NCBI GenBank assembly: GCA_048013815.1
Contig: CM106585.1
Coordinates: forward strand, 7,936,001 to 8,000,000
Direction: 5' to 3'
Length of the DNA: 64,000 bases
Source of the DNA: Setoptus koraiensis
Lineage: Eukaryota > Arthropoda
Shown one piece after another: positions 22,087 through 35,865 of this stretch. The number at the start of each line of letters is the position of its first letter. Position 1 is the first letter of the stretch. Both the position numbers and the translations under genes were made by a program. The notes beneath the pieces were generated by a model. The model was not told where the DNA came from, did no database searches, and saw nothing but the letters and a program-made list of their open reading frames with translations.

Positions 22087-24117
22087 GGTTGCCTGACTAC
22101 GGATAAATTTATAGATAGAATTGTTCGTTCTGTTGTTGTCCATATTTGATTTAATAGTTTTGCTATGATGCTGTTGCGATAACCTGTCGTCGTTGATTGA
22201 TTGTTCAGTCATGGTGCCTAGGATTGAAGCATTAAAGTGACTGTTTTTGCACTTATTTAGCATACCAATGTTGATTGTATGTTGATTAATAATGCTGATT
22301 GGTGGCGCAATAGTTACAATTACGATGATGATAAATAAGAAGAAATAAAAAAATATGACGGCAATAAAAGAATTGCAACTTGTAAGATGTTGTAGTCAGC
22401 AAGGGTTGTCGTCAATTAATTAGTGAGCCTGGTGGGTGTGTGTTGATGAATGAATCGGTAATTTGTGGTAATTGTTGTTGATTGGCACAAGATAAGATGA
22501 GAATAGATGAGATGAAAAGATTTAATTGTCAGCGTTAGGAAATTTTGATTGATTGAGTCATTAATGTCATTCTGACACACACACACGCACACTTACACAC
22601 ATTGAGATCTTATTGATCTAAATGATTACTTACACCACAGAGAGAGAGAGAGAGAGAGAGTGTGTTTGCAATCTGCATGAACAAATAGCGAGAATAATCT
22701 ATTATGATGGTTGTTTGTTTGTTTTTTGTTGCTCTCTTGGTCCGATGACGACTGGCTGTGTTGTGCTCTTCCTGGTAAATTGTTCTTTCTTCTTATTCGA
22801 CTTTGTGACTTTAGCGTCAGTGTTGCCCAAACGATTGAGCAATCAACTCAACTCGATGTGTATGTGTGTGTATGTGTGCCACTTCCTACAATTGATAACT
22901 GGCCAGGGTTTTGTCTCAATCTGATAGGTATGTCGTTGTTTGGGTTTCTGTTGATACGATTGTTCGTCAATGTAATGCAATAATTGTTGTAATATTGTAA
23001 TGATGCAACTGACGTTGCGCGCCCAAACTCTCAGCAAACTCGTGTGTAGTGGCTGCTGCGAACGGATATTGGAATAAATGGATGAATGCTGTTAGTTGGC
23101 TTGTATCGTGCAAAATGCTTCGATCGAATGCGTGTGCGTGCTCAACAATGGTCGCCTCGATTGTGGCCACAATTTGATATAATAATGCGATAATTTTGTT
23201 TAGTTGCTCGTGTGAGTGTGTGTGTGTGTGTGTGCGTTGCTGTTGCCGCCCTAGGTGGGGGAATTTCGAACGGATAAACGCAAACACGGAGATAAATTAA
23301 TAACGCGTGGTGAGACACAATAAATAATAATGGCCAGTGAAGAATTTTGTGCCACTATCACTACTACCTCTACTCTATGCTACCACTACTGGTGTCGATT
23401 CGTCGAACAATATACTCGCGTACACACAGTATACACGTCGAACATCGTCGTCATCGTCGCCACACTCACAGATCATGGTGCTCGTTACGTTCGTCGTCTC
23501 GCCTTTCCCCCGCGCGCCTCTCCCCCCCCCTGCCCCTCTGGCGAATCTCAACGACACACACACACAATTGTAAAGTACACACACTCGGGCTGGTACAGTC
23601 TGGCAGTGCAGTGACTGCTGCAGTGTTTGCGCTTCTCCTGCGCTTCTCGTGTGTATGCGCGAACGAATGTGCGCGTCCCACTGCACACCCAACCATTACA
23701 ATAGCCAGCAGATACACACACGCACGCAGAGGAGGAGCCCGAATGCTAGATTGTATAGAACTTTCTCTCTCTCTCTCTCTCTCTCAATGCGCGCTGTTCT
23801 CTCCATGCCATGGAGTCCATGGTCAGCACACACACACAGGGGCATTAGAAAAATTCGAATTGTGAGCCGATTCAAAGCAACCGACACAATTGAGCGATGC
23901 CACCATTGCCACGAACCATTGAAACTGGCTGCTGACGCACCTTGGATTCTATGCGCGGCTTATGCTGCCAGGCTCACAGCATAGGCAAGCTTGGCCGTTG
24001 CTGCTGCCAGTTCTAATGTGATCTCTAGCACATAAACGCACGGCAACCGACAAACACACACACACACACGCACACACACACACACACACTCACACTTACT
24101 CACCATTGTCTATGGCG

Positions 24118-24189
24118 CGTTCAAACGTTGCTCCAAGACTCACTATCAATGGCATCGGCGCAGCCACTGCACTGATAGTGGCAGCAGAC
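24118..24189 (-). other. Weak candidate exon before a strong donor
   Basis: On the minus strand, an acceptor-like TATCAG and a strong donor (ACAATG followed by GTGAGTAAG) bound about 70 bp. One frame reads AVAAPMPLIVSLGATFERAIDN. Family unknown, and the short length makes chance likely. Confidence 0.15.
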
Positions 24190-24619
24190 GGATTGTTCTT
24201 TGCAGCAACAAACGCGCAGAGAGAACAATTTTCGCGTTTGTTCTCTCGTTCGCCGTGCCGTGTGTGTGTGTGTGTGTGTACGCGAATAAACTGTGATTGA
24301 GACACACAAAGAGAATGGCCTACAAACATTACCGTGGGCCTTGTTGATTGCTGGCCATGGCCAATTGGCGCTCCATTCTGTGTCGCTCTCTCTCGCGCTC
24401 CCTCGCACTCCCTCTCTCGCTCCCCGGCAACCGACCGACTGACTGACTGACAAACAAATCACCTTCGTTGCCAGTTCCTTCCCCGTCATAATGCTACCAT
24501 GCCCTGCTCACGCTGTTGTCACTGCAACACCCGACGCAACAACGCCAACAACAACAACAGCGCCACACTCTCCGATAATCTAATTCAACTTTATGGGTGC
24601 CACTTCCTCTGCGCCACTG

Positions 24620-24661
<42 letters not shown>

Positions 24662-25189
24662 TAAATAGTTGCTGCAGTTACGTCAGCAGCTGCGTGCCCG
24701 TCCTGCTAGAATGTTTGTATGCGAAGCATCTCTCTCCCTCTCTCTTCCCGTCTCTCGGCCTCCTCTAGTTGCTGTGTCGGCCGTTTAGGTTCGCGCCCCA
24801 TTCGCTGGGGAACCGAGCCAACCCGAATATTCAGTGCATGAGTATGCGCACACATTGTGTGCAAAGATAATCGCGCGATGGCCCGCTTTTAACGGGCGCT
24901 TCATTGGCGCCATCATATGACACACAAGGTGTGTGGATGACGCAAGCTTCCTTGTTGTGCCTTACCCTGACTGACTGATCTATTTATGCTGGCAATTGAA
25001 TCAAGTGAGTGTGTGTGTGTGTGTGCTAATAACGCACGACATGATCGATATCAGTGCACTTGTCTGCTGCATCGCATCCGATGATAGCAATCATGGGATA
25101 ATCTCAATCATGCAGCGCACAAGTAAGCTTGTTGTGTAACCAAAGTATTTGTTGTTTCAGAGAAAAAAGCAAACATTACTCACTTGAGA

Positions 25190-25280
25190 GTTGATGTTGT
25201 GACATTAGATAGCTTTGGCCGATTTGTTGTTGCACTGCAGCGTTTAGCTTTTGCCTCATCGTGGTGCCATCTAGATGCTT
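25190..25280 (-). other. Weak candidate exon (minus strand)
   Basis: About 90 bp between an acceptor-like CTAAAG and a good donor (CTCTCAA followed by GTGAGTAATG). The open frame reads LNAAVQQQIGQSYLMSQHQL. It could belong with the candidate gene just upstream, but the link would need an alternative donor in that gene's last exon. Confidence 0.2.
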
Positions 25281-25735
25281 TAGATTATTATCGATGATAA
25301 TATTAATAAAATGGCATTTGTCAGTCAACCGTTTATTACCGTACAACCATTGCATACAGAACAAAATGTGGTATGCACTGTGTGGTTGGTGTATTACGCA
25401 AAAATAGAACACAATCTGCATACGATTCGGCAACTTTACTCCTCTTTACCTGATCCACATGGAACTGCGCTCACCTGTGCTATCACGCCAGATTGTGTTG
25501 CTGTTTGCATGTATTCAGATTGCTTTTTGTTGTTGCTGCCATTACACAATGATAATTGTCTGTTTCTGTGTATAGTTCAACTCTTTCGGCATGTTGCAGC
25601 CATTGCTGCAAATCGTTGCAATGTTGTCGTTGCAGTTGCGTAATTCACCTGTGCTGGCGAATTCAAGGAAGCAACACACAATGACACACACACACACACA
25701 CACACAAAATGCCGAGCCTGTTCATGTTTGACTTT

Positions 25736-26684
25736 TTAGCAATGATGAGTCACACACTCTGGTTTGTATCGAGTGGCAGACACTAGTTGAGCGCTGGCGC
25801 TGCCGGCTCGGCCAATGGGCTCGCCATTATCAAATGATAATTTCTCTTTCATCAATGATTCACCACCGGAATGCTTGTCGCTTTCAATTGATTTCTGAGA
25901 ACATTTTTGGTTTGAGAAAAACAAAACAAAATAACATTTAGCACAACAGTTAACATTCTAAATATAGTTGACTTTCTAGCAAAAAATGTTTGCTATTTTC
26001 TTGCCAGTCTCAGACCAACTGACGACTCTCAATTGTCAGTTAGGTGTTACTTTCGTCAAAGTTGTTTGTTGTTGTTCACTTTGTGTGCGCATGTAATATT
26101 AATCGTTACCATATAGTTGGGATAATAATTATTATCAACGACCAGTCAGCAGCAAGCTACCAATTAGTTGACTGTGTGCGTTCGATTGGCTTATTCCACG
26201 CCATATCATAATTATCATCATGATCGTACCTGCATCAACCATTTAAGATGATGTAACTTTTAAATTTAGTAGATCTGTCTGGCTAGCAGACACACATAAT
26301 ATCAATTGGTGTTTCGTGTTCGTGTACAATACGTTACGTCACACAAACACACACACACACACAACAAGCCGTTTGAGGCTGCCGGATCGACACATGGCAT
26401 CGCATTATAGTTATTTTATGCATACGATGAAACAGGCAAACAGGAATGTGCCGTATGTAAACTGTTGTGAGCCCAACTCAGCTGAAAATAAATAAATGAG
26501 GACATTTGCCTCTTGGCAGCCAGGTGAGATGCGACTTACACGGATTGTCAATTCAGTTTCAATGGGCTGTACATGCTCATTAGGATGCGACTCGCAATGA
26601 GCGGCCATGAGTCTGCCATAAGTCATTGAATTTCCTCTAGACTCTAGAGTGTAGACGTACTGCCAGTTGCGGCCGTCGTGTTGG
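25736..26684 (-). CDS. Candidate two-exon gene fragment, function unknown
   Basis: On the minus strand, 26684-26540 is bounded by an acceptor-like CCGGCAG and a perfect GTAAGT donor. It reads NWQYVYTLESRGNSMTYGRL and ends IETELTIR between codons. At 25894 an acceptor (TTTTTCTCAAACC... then TTCTCAG) opens a second exon, also between codons, reading KSIESDKHSGGESLMKEKLS and ending ATRYKPECVTHHC at a stop (25736). The phases agree and the joined peptide looks like real protein, but I do not recognise a family. The first exon enters with one extra base, so an upstream exon is required and was not found. Both exons lie in sequence that is less repetitive than its surroundings. Confidence 0.3.
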
Positions 26685-27527
26685 CTGCCGGCAAGTGACG
26701 GCAAGTGCACATGCTGCTCAGCACACACAACAAAAGCAAACACACATTGCTTGACATGCAATGTCCTTGGTCACCTGTACCCTGCTCACCTGTCCAGTGC
26801 TCGCCAAGGCTTGTCCGCAATTGTTGTTGTGTGTCTGCGGGTCATTGTTGAATGTCGCTTTCTTGACCGCATCCCATGATAGCAATAGGCCAATAGTATG
26901 CCAGACCACCTCTAAAGGCCAATGAAATCTATCTCTTGCGAGAGCACCGCTTCTGGTGTGCAGTGCTCATACGATTCGAGCAGGCCAGCTTCGAATTAAA
27001 TCAAAAAGTGCACACTGAAACACAACTCGCTCTGTTTATCTGGTCGCATCTGGTCCGGCCGACCGGCGTACGGCGTGGCCGTCGCTCGAGAATATGACAT
27101 TTTATTAGAATTCGAAGCGGCGCACACACATGCGACAAACATCAACTTATATTCTTTTGTTATTTTCCGCTGTTCGCTCTTGATGCCTTTGCAATGCCTC
27201 AATGAATGTCGCCTTCATTCATGGCGGACACAACACAAAGAAACGGGCAGCCGAAAGAATGCAGCAACGAAATAATGAAAGAACCAAAATCCCACGTTAT
27301 GCGCCTCCACTATTTTGCGCTGTAACAGGTGGAGGTGGCCAATCTGAGATCACGGCCTCATTGTTATTAGAGGCTGGTTGTGTTAATTGCACACTCTGTA
27401 TGTTTCAATAAATACAGTTTCGTCTTGTCGGACACATGCCAAAGTTTACTAAACATGGACATGGGGCGGCTAATGCAGGCGGTTGCAGCAGCAGCAACAT
27501 AGCACAAAACAAAACAGTTGATTTATA

Positions 27528-27558
<31 letters not shown>

Positions 27559-28627
27559 GTATGCTAATAATGCAATCAATAGGCCGGTCATCGTCAGCAA
27601 GATTGATAATAATCGTGCTCATCAATGATAGAAATCAAATTGAGTTTAGACAAACCAGACGAGACAAGCCGACAGTGTAACAAGTGCAATAGGTGGATGG
27701 ATTATTACATAGGCGAGCCACATCAACTGTCTTCTTTTGTATGTATGCATATGAAGTGAATTCGGCTATTCATTCATTTATTTGGCAACTGTAATCACGT
27801 TTACTAACAACAATCAAATACAATAAATCAGATCACGCAGAGTGAGAGAGAAAGAGGCTTAAGCGGTCTAGACACTAAATGAATGCTGCGGCTTTATGCT
27901 GATTGCATTAGTTGTTGCTGTCAGTCATTTTTACTATCTCATCGGAATCGCCATAATGGTACTACGCTCCATGTAAACTACAACACAACCAATATGCCCA
28001 TACATGTTGTATACATGCGGCAATAGAAACATTTTACAAATTGTTATTGTTTGATTGCTGTTCATCTTTATCCGCATCATAAACATCAGCATAATCAATG
28101 TTATTTGAGACGACAACGACGGCGCGATCATCAGCCACATTGATATGATCTAGTGCCTAGGCAAAATGTAGATGTTACATCAACAACAACATCGAGCAGG
28201 GCCAAAAATTGCACATTCGACCAAATCACATTCAGAGTGCACTAAAAATACAATTTGCTGACTAAACCAACAAGTCAAAGTCGGCAAAAGAATCCATAAT
28301 AATAGATGACACGCAGAGCTTTGTGCTCTTGCTACAAAATGCCCAACTCAAAGTATTGACCATCCGCCAAGAATTGTGTATTTCTATGTATTGATCTACA
28401 ATTCTATTCGAATGTTCACACACATACGGACATGTCCATCTAACTCATTACATTTATCAAGTATGAAGTTGTAACAACGACAACACCGCTAATGTTAGAA
28501 GGCAGCAAATTGAACTATTGACCGCTTTTAATTTCAACTTCAATTATACTCATTCGGCCGGATAAATAAATAAATATATATATATATATATACTCCTTTT
28601 ACTGTTGCGATTTGAGTTTCAACAACA

Positions 28628-28820
28628 CGAGACAGATCAGTCAAATATAAAGAACAGGTTGTTGATGTTGAATAACTTGCATTCTGGATGCAAGTCTAAT
28701 GATGAAGCAGCAACATACAATAACAAAATACCTTTTCGGGAAGATTCCTTGTGGCCAATCTGCCAATCTGATCATGTTGAACTAAATAAGAACGGAAGCA
28801 CTGAAGCCACTTTGTCATAA
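28628..28820 (+). other. Candidate terminal exon, function unknown
   Basis: After a pyrimidine-containing tract and GATTTGAG, an open frame of about 64 codons reads FQQHETDQSNIKNRLLMLNN and ends NKNGSTEATLS at a stop. The composition is protein-like and not repeat-derived. No upstream exon was identified, so this stays a candidate. Confidence 0.2.
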
Positions 28821-31800
28821 TTGATCGATGAGCATTTTGATGATTACTATGATACACATTTTCTATATCAACTATAATAGTTTGAAAGTACTATTATGTT
28901 ATACTACTAACATTATGTAACAGTACACAGTTTTGTAGAGCTAGCTAGTACAGTGGGCAGCTCATACTAGCCATTCACTGGTCTATTCTACAGGCATTGA
29001 CATTGACCTTCGAGCAGCAGAGGCAAATGAGGCTACAGCTTGTAGGAACGTCGTCGTTGAATCAACAATAACACGAACATCTATGATGGCTTCAATTCTA
29101 TGTCTGCTGAGATGATCCCTCATGATGACTGTTGAACACATATTAATAGCAGTGTACTGGTAAAGTAGTTGGATTATTCTTTTCATAGTGCCACAATGAT
29201 AATTATCTATCATCATTATCACTATTACTACTGCGAGACATTTCGGGCGAGGTATTTACGAAAGGGTAATTGACAGAGAGAAGTGATTTACATTTCCATC
29301 TCGACAGACTAATGATGATTAACCAGTCAAAATCCCAAGCCGGCTTATTTGCATATTGTATGCATATTATTTTTGGCAATACTAAAATCTAGCATTGCAA
29401 ATCTAGTGCATGCCCGCGTTGTATTGGTCATGTTTGAGATGCCATCTCAAGATGGATGAATGCATCGTGGTCCATCGAATATCGTTGAAATGAGCGACTA
29501 AACAGCACTTGACTAACTAAAGAGTAATGATACTTGACTATACTATCAATATCATTGGGTCGCAGCTCGCCAATTGACCAGTCAATTTTGATTTTGTTTC
29601 ACAAAAGCATCTTATCAGCTTGTGTGATCGCCACTTATGGTCCCATTGAGCTGCCTCGATGATTCATGAAGAGTAATTAATAAACTCGAGTTTTTGTTCT
29701 CTTACCTCAATCGAGGCTGCATCGAATCAATTCAGCTGACTTTATACATGTAATAGTGATTTTGTTCGCATGCATCATCGACAGTTTTTCACAATCAATG
29801 GTCACTATCAATAGACTTACTTGTAATACAATGTCCGCGCAGAGAACAAAAAGCAAGTTTCAATCGTTTCCTCTCCAGGTCAATTAGTCTATTTATTCAT
29901 GTATGTGTAATAACAGTATTTCCATCTATTCTATTCTATGAATTGTTGGAATGTTGCAACAACAAATGTTGCTGCAATGGCGAGCGAGTGATAGAAAATG
30001 AACTGACATTTTCACACACACACACTTACATGGATATTTATATGTACTGATCGATTGAATAGAATGGTCAGAATTGTTGTTGCATTCTTCTACTTGACCC
30101 CGGCACCGGTGCCACTATGCCACTAGTGGCACTATTTTTACTATTGCCACTCAATTATTGAATTGGAATTAGAATGGATCTTGTTGTTGGTGGTTCGGTC
30201 TTTGTAACAAAATATGGATGCAGTCGCTGAGACAACAACGGCAACAGCAACAGCAACCGCATCTGTGTTGTTGTTGTCTCAACATGGAGATCTGTCTATG
30301 GCGTGAAGATGCTAGTTGAGTATGATCGACATTGATTAAGAATCGAAGAAAAATTGTATCGAGGCATTACTTAATCTAACAGTTGGTGGTCTGACGTTTT
30401 GTGCTATTGTACGTAGATGTCCGTCTTGATATCATAGGCGAACAGGGCCAAAACGGACACAGCGGCAGCGGCAGCGCTAGCAGCAGCCTGGCCGATCTAG
30501 ATCTGTGTCTCGGTGAACATTAAAATGTGCACATTTTAATAAGAAAATAGTCGGCCATCGTGCCCATATCTTTTCTCATCTTTTTATCTCATGCCATCTC
30601 ATACATGTTTCGTATCATCATGCATGTTAGTCATGTAACATACAAGTTGTACAACAACAACAAATAAGAATCACTTTGTTACTTTTATCTGCTCAAATCT
30701 TGTTGTTGCCAGTCATCGCAATAAGTATCTAGCTATAGGCAAGTTGTGTGAGCATGATACAAAATTAGATTGAGAGGCGTGATATTCAACTTGAAATCGC
30801 TTGAAATTACTTTTATCTAAACCGGCTGTCTTGATTTGACGCAACAAAATGATATACATTGTTTCACACTGAGAATTTATAATCTGCTTCGTTTCGTCAC
30901 GTAGTCGTCAACACAACAATTATAAGCTAGCAACAAGTTGCAAGAGAGGAAACGCAGCTTAACCTGTGTGTGTGTGTCTCGTAAACTTGTATTCGAACCT
31001 ATTCCCATCGCTATTTGTGTCGGCATGAGCTGGCATGGGCATAAATCAGACGACAAAATGGGTGACAGTTATTGATACCGTCCTGCAATGCACAAAATGC
31101 TGCATTGCTGCAACCACTGTCACTACTGACGCTGTCGTATTAATTAGCAACATCCAGAAGGTGTCTAGAAGCAATGACAACAACGGTAGCTGTTCGGTGA
31201 AGGCATCACACGGTTGCTTACGACATGCCAGTAGTGATATAACTGGCACGTCGCAACTAATGAGCTCACAGCAGATGTTGGCTTGGCTTGGCTCACAAGT
31301 GAATGAATGAGTTTAGGTCTATAAACAAACGATACAAACACCATGTAAATCATATCAACAACAACATATAGATACCATCAGACTGTGCTTGCTGATCATA
31401 GTGACTAGCAACTTCTGCCACTTCTGTTGCTGCCGCTCACATAATGTGCAAGATTTATTTATTCCTTGATTAAGATGAATGCTTGTTCGCGCATTAATCG
31501 CACTGTTCATTATCAGCCATAATCAAATGACCGTCTAATGGGAAAAGAGTCAGTCAATTAGATTGTGTACAGTAGATAAGTGGCTATATCATGTTTGCTA
31601 TTTCTGCCAACAACGACAACACTCTATGAACTTCATAGTATGAAGTAGTACGCAAAGTATCTCATGAGAGACACGCCGGCACTCACGGCAAATACAGTAA
31701 TGATTCATGCAGTATAATTCATGCAACAGCCAGCCATGCAGGCGTTGCAATGTATGAAAATTGATAATGAGATGAAATGGTGAGCCCCAACCTAATAAGT

Positions 31801-32010
31801 AGCTGATGCAAAATAAGACATTTGTGACAATTTGTAATTTGCCTACCATAGCAGCGAATGCTTGCAAAAGGAAAACTTTCATCATTAGACGATGATACTC
31901 TGATAAGATTCGTGATATTATTATAGTGTCTCATTAATATTACTGTTACCACTGCTATTACCACTGCTATTTCATGGGGGACCTCTGTGCGCATACAGTT
32001 TATGCAGCAC

Positions 32011-32038
32011 TGTTATACAACATATATGTTGTATAACA
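32011..32038. repeat. 28-bp perfect palindrome
   Basis: A perfect AT-rich palindrome centred between 32024 and 32025 (ACAACATATATGTTGT core). No loop, so it can extrude a cruciform. No gene is adjacent. Confidence 0.9.
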
Positions 32039-33796
32039 TACATTGGTCAACATAATTGTATGAGATTCGACTAAGGTCTACGTATCAATGAGCGACATTG
32101 GCCACAAGATCTCTTGCCGCTTGGAGTGGGCATGCGAGCATTTTGTTGATTTATCCACAAAGTGCACTGGCTAGTTGAATTAAATCTCAATTGGCCACAT
32201 CAAGTTTAATTCAATGCCGCGCTGTTGCATATTGTATTAAATAATGATTATCTGACTTGTATCAGAGTGTGTATGTGTGTGTCGTAAATCAATCTGCACA
32301 ATGTTGCTGCCGCTTGCTGACAAACGCCCGCATGATGATGTAATAGCCGTATAGCGATAATAAGAAACAGATAATGATTTATGTCTCTGTTGCCTGCTGG
32401 CTGGCTGGTTGGTCGGTTGGTTGGCTGGCTGCAAGTGCAACGCACTCGGCCACATAATCCACACAAGTTGGCCTTAGATAGTTGGCCATAAAATTAATCT
32501 TGATATTATCTGACAGAGAGGCCACGCAAACTGGCAAAAAATAAACAAATGTGAGTGTGCCTAAAGCAATCTCATCACTTAATTAACTATTTACAGCACT
32601 ACTGTACACACAGTGGTGCACAGTCAGCGACCAGTCATTAGAGTGATTAATTGGTTGCCATTTCAGCTGGTCAGTCAAGTAAGACACGCTTAAATGCTGA
32701 AATAATAAATATTGAATTCACTACTTACCTAGTGGCTTTGCGTCGCTGTGTGACGTATTGGATATTGTTGCGCACTGACGTAATAGAGTTGATTGCTGGC
32801 ATAAGTTACGGAATTAACTGTACTTTGTGCTGTCGAAACGGTAACTCGACCTGTTGTAAATATTGCCAATTCCGTGTATTAATTACTCAATGAGCTGCCA
32901 CCAGACACACGCTCGCTTGTTGCTGTTTGCTCCAATCAACAATTTCCAATCTGATTTCTGATCTAATTTCTCTTTCTGATCTGACTTGTGATCTGACTTG
33001 TGGCTTGCAACTTGTTACCATATAATAATAAAATTGATTATCATGTGAAATTTTGTATTGATCAACGTGTATCGACGTGACTGATGTGATTATTTGTTTT
33101 TGTTGTTTGTTTGATTGGCGCTGCTTTGAAACCAACGGGCGCCAACTGAATATCGTTTTGTTTTATTGTTGGCCGGTGCCAAATTGTTGTTGACAATTCG
33201 ATCGGATGCGATGAGATTTGGCTTGATTTGATTCACTGAACTGAACTGAATTGAACTGATTGGATCTCTTTGGATTGAGCTGATTGGAATTGAATTAATT
33301 ACTGACGGAAATTGCATCAACTAAACGAACGCAAACAAGCCAACTGATTCGCCGCTGTTGCTGCTGCTGCTGCTGTGAATTCTATCGAACAATCGAATGA
33401 AAATGAGCGAGAGCCGATGAAAAAGTTCGATCCGGTCTCACCATGTGTGTAAGCTGCTACCCTCTCAATGTGCGTGTGTGTGTGAGTCGTCGTTCTGCAC
33501 ACTCCACAACTGCCAGAGAATCTACGCCAACTGCACAGAGAATGCTGCTGCGCACAGTCGTTCATTCTCTTGCCCAATATTACAGCCAGTAGAACTTTGC
33601 TGGTTTCCGTTTGTGTCGCGCCCACCTCCCGTGCCGACCCCCTCGCTGCCCCAATTGATGCTCCCGTCCCCTTTCCCCCTTTGCAAGCGAATCGAACGCA
33701 TTGAACGTTCGGCCGCCATTCGGCACGGCGGTTGCGATGGGGGCGGCGCGCGGGGCGAGCAACCGGCTCGCCGAGAGAATTGATTTTTTAAGTGAG

Positions 33797-33798
<2 letters not shown>

Positions 33799-33832
<34 letters not shown>
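33799..33832. repeat. (CA)n microsatellite
   Basis: An uninterrupted CA run of about 17 dinucleotides bordered by TGTGTGACACACA, which makes the edge partly self-complementary. Confidence 0.9.
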
Positions 33833-33834
<2 letters not shown>

Positions 33835-35363
33835 TGTGACACACACAGGCGAGCGAGCGAGTAATGGTTTTGCTGGCTCCATTTACTCTCCCTATATTGT
33901 CAGTGTGGCATTAGTGCATGTCATGCAGCGGTGCGCCCATCAAGGCTAGTGTCTGTACCTGGCAATGTTAGATCACATGCTCGCTACCTGCGCCGGTCCT
34001 ATGCCGTGTGCGCGCCGCACAAAACTGTGCCGCGCCCAACACAAAAACGGCAAGTTTCCAGCAAACTTTTATTGTACGCAAGTTGTACGCAAACATAAAA
34101 TTGAGCGCGCTGTGCGGCACGCTTGTGCACAACCGACTTGTACAGGCGCGTACAGGCGCGTAACGAGCCGCAAGATATCGGACAACTTTTGGCACACTTT
34201 TGCCTCGGCTCACTCGGCCACTGCAAGCGCCCCCTTAAGAAGTGTTTCGAAATTAAAAGAAGCAGTTAACTCACAGCCGGTCGCCGCCGTTACGTAAGAG
34301 CCCACCCGTCCAATAACTTGTCTCACATAGGTTATGTATGCCTTGTACTTGAAACGAAAACGGCACGACATTCGGCCGAAGGTGATTAGTTGTTGCCGTT
34401 GTTGGCGCTGTTGGCGCTGTTGAGAGCGAACGAGATCGGGCGACAATGAAAGTTGTCGCCAGTCTGTTTGCCTGTTGTGCTGTCGCTGGCATTGCAGCCT
34501 GGCAACGTTGGCCAATGAATTGGCCTCCCTCTGCCAAATTGCCACTTCCTGTCTGTGCGAGGCGGCCAATTGGCGTTTGTTTCTGGCGACTCGCGAGCAG
34601 CGCAACATTGCACACGTTCGACCTTCAACAAGCAGCGGCAACCGTTGTGTTAGTTACGCAATATTAGGCGCGGTCGGCGGTTGGCAACTTCATTGGGTGT
34701 CGTTGGGACAACGTGCGCGACACATTTTTTCCAAACCGTTTCATTGAACGGCTCGCACCGAAACCCGGGGGCGCCACTGGCCGCTGGCAATCGCTGGTCG
34801 CTACGAACCGGGCCGACAAGCAACGGGTCGGCTGCCAGCCGGCCGCACGTATGGCCGAGGTTGGGTGTTCATGTTATATTCATGTTGTCATGTTAGAATG
34901 GTGCGGCCATATTGGTACGTGCGTTGTTGTTGGCGGCGCAGTTGCTGTTGTTGTTGCTGTTGTTGTTGCTGCTGTTGCTGGCGCTGGTGTGGTCGCCGTG
35001 GTGGCAGTTGCAACGGCGAAATTTGCGTGCATTTGTCGTGTGTTGTCATTGACTCGCGGGCCGCAAGCGTCGGTCACCCGCTTGACGCGCAACTCGCGAA
35101 ACAAGTGCGGCCACGATAAAACCGTCATGTCATGTGTCTGTGTGTCATCTAACAAGATAACGATCGCGCGATTGTTGTTCAGTTGTTCTGACAGCGCCAA
35201 TATCCACTGAATAGGCCACTAAATATACAACACACACAAATGCGGCACACGCCAGTTGAACTGCTCGAACACGGCCGAAACGGCCAATAGCGACTGTTGT
35301 CAGAGATTGTCAGAGATTGATCAAAATGGGCAACATTGAACCAGCGCACAGTTATAATTGGCC

Positions 35364-35365
<2 letters not shown>

Positions 35366-35402
<37 letters not shown>
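35366..35402. repeat. (GT)n microsatellite
   Basis: An uninterrupted GT run of about 18 dinucleotides; the longest of this type in the window. Confidence 0.9.
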
Positions 35403-35404
<2 letters not shown>

Positions 35405-35790
35405 CGATGAATTAGCGCTGGCAAGCGCGTTGCGCCAACGCAAATAAAGTCACAAACTGACCAAAACGGCGCTTCTGTTGCCGTTGGCCGGCCGACACAT
35501 CGACTGGCCAAGATGACAGGCCAACAAAACGTTTTGACAGGCAACACGAACACCAATGTCGTCACTGACAGCGACTTACTGTCAGTGACTCCGGGGCTGC
35601 CGACACTGTTGATTCGCGCATTTGCCCATCGTCGTCGTGTACGCCTATCCATTCGGCTGTCACTGGCTGGCTGGCTGGCTGGCAGCGAACACACATGCTG
35701 TTGGCAAGGAAACGCCGAAACGTTTTATGCGTTTTGCTGCCACTCGATGCTGTTGTCGGTGTGTTGGCGGCCCGCAGCCAACTGCTTGCC

Positions 35791-35865
35791 GTTGTCGTTG
35801 TTGCCGTTGTCGTTGTTGCCGTTGTCGTTGTTGCCGTTGTCGTTGTTGTCGCTGTCGTTGTTGTG
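35791..35865. repeat. 15-bp tandem array (GTTGTCGTTGTTGCC)5
   Basis: Five 15-bp units, the first three exact. The array yields long open frames of V/A, R/C or Q/R runs on both strands, none of which I accept as genes. Confidence 0.88.
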
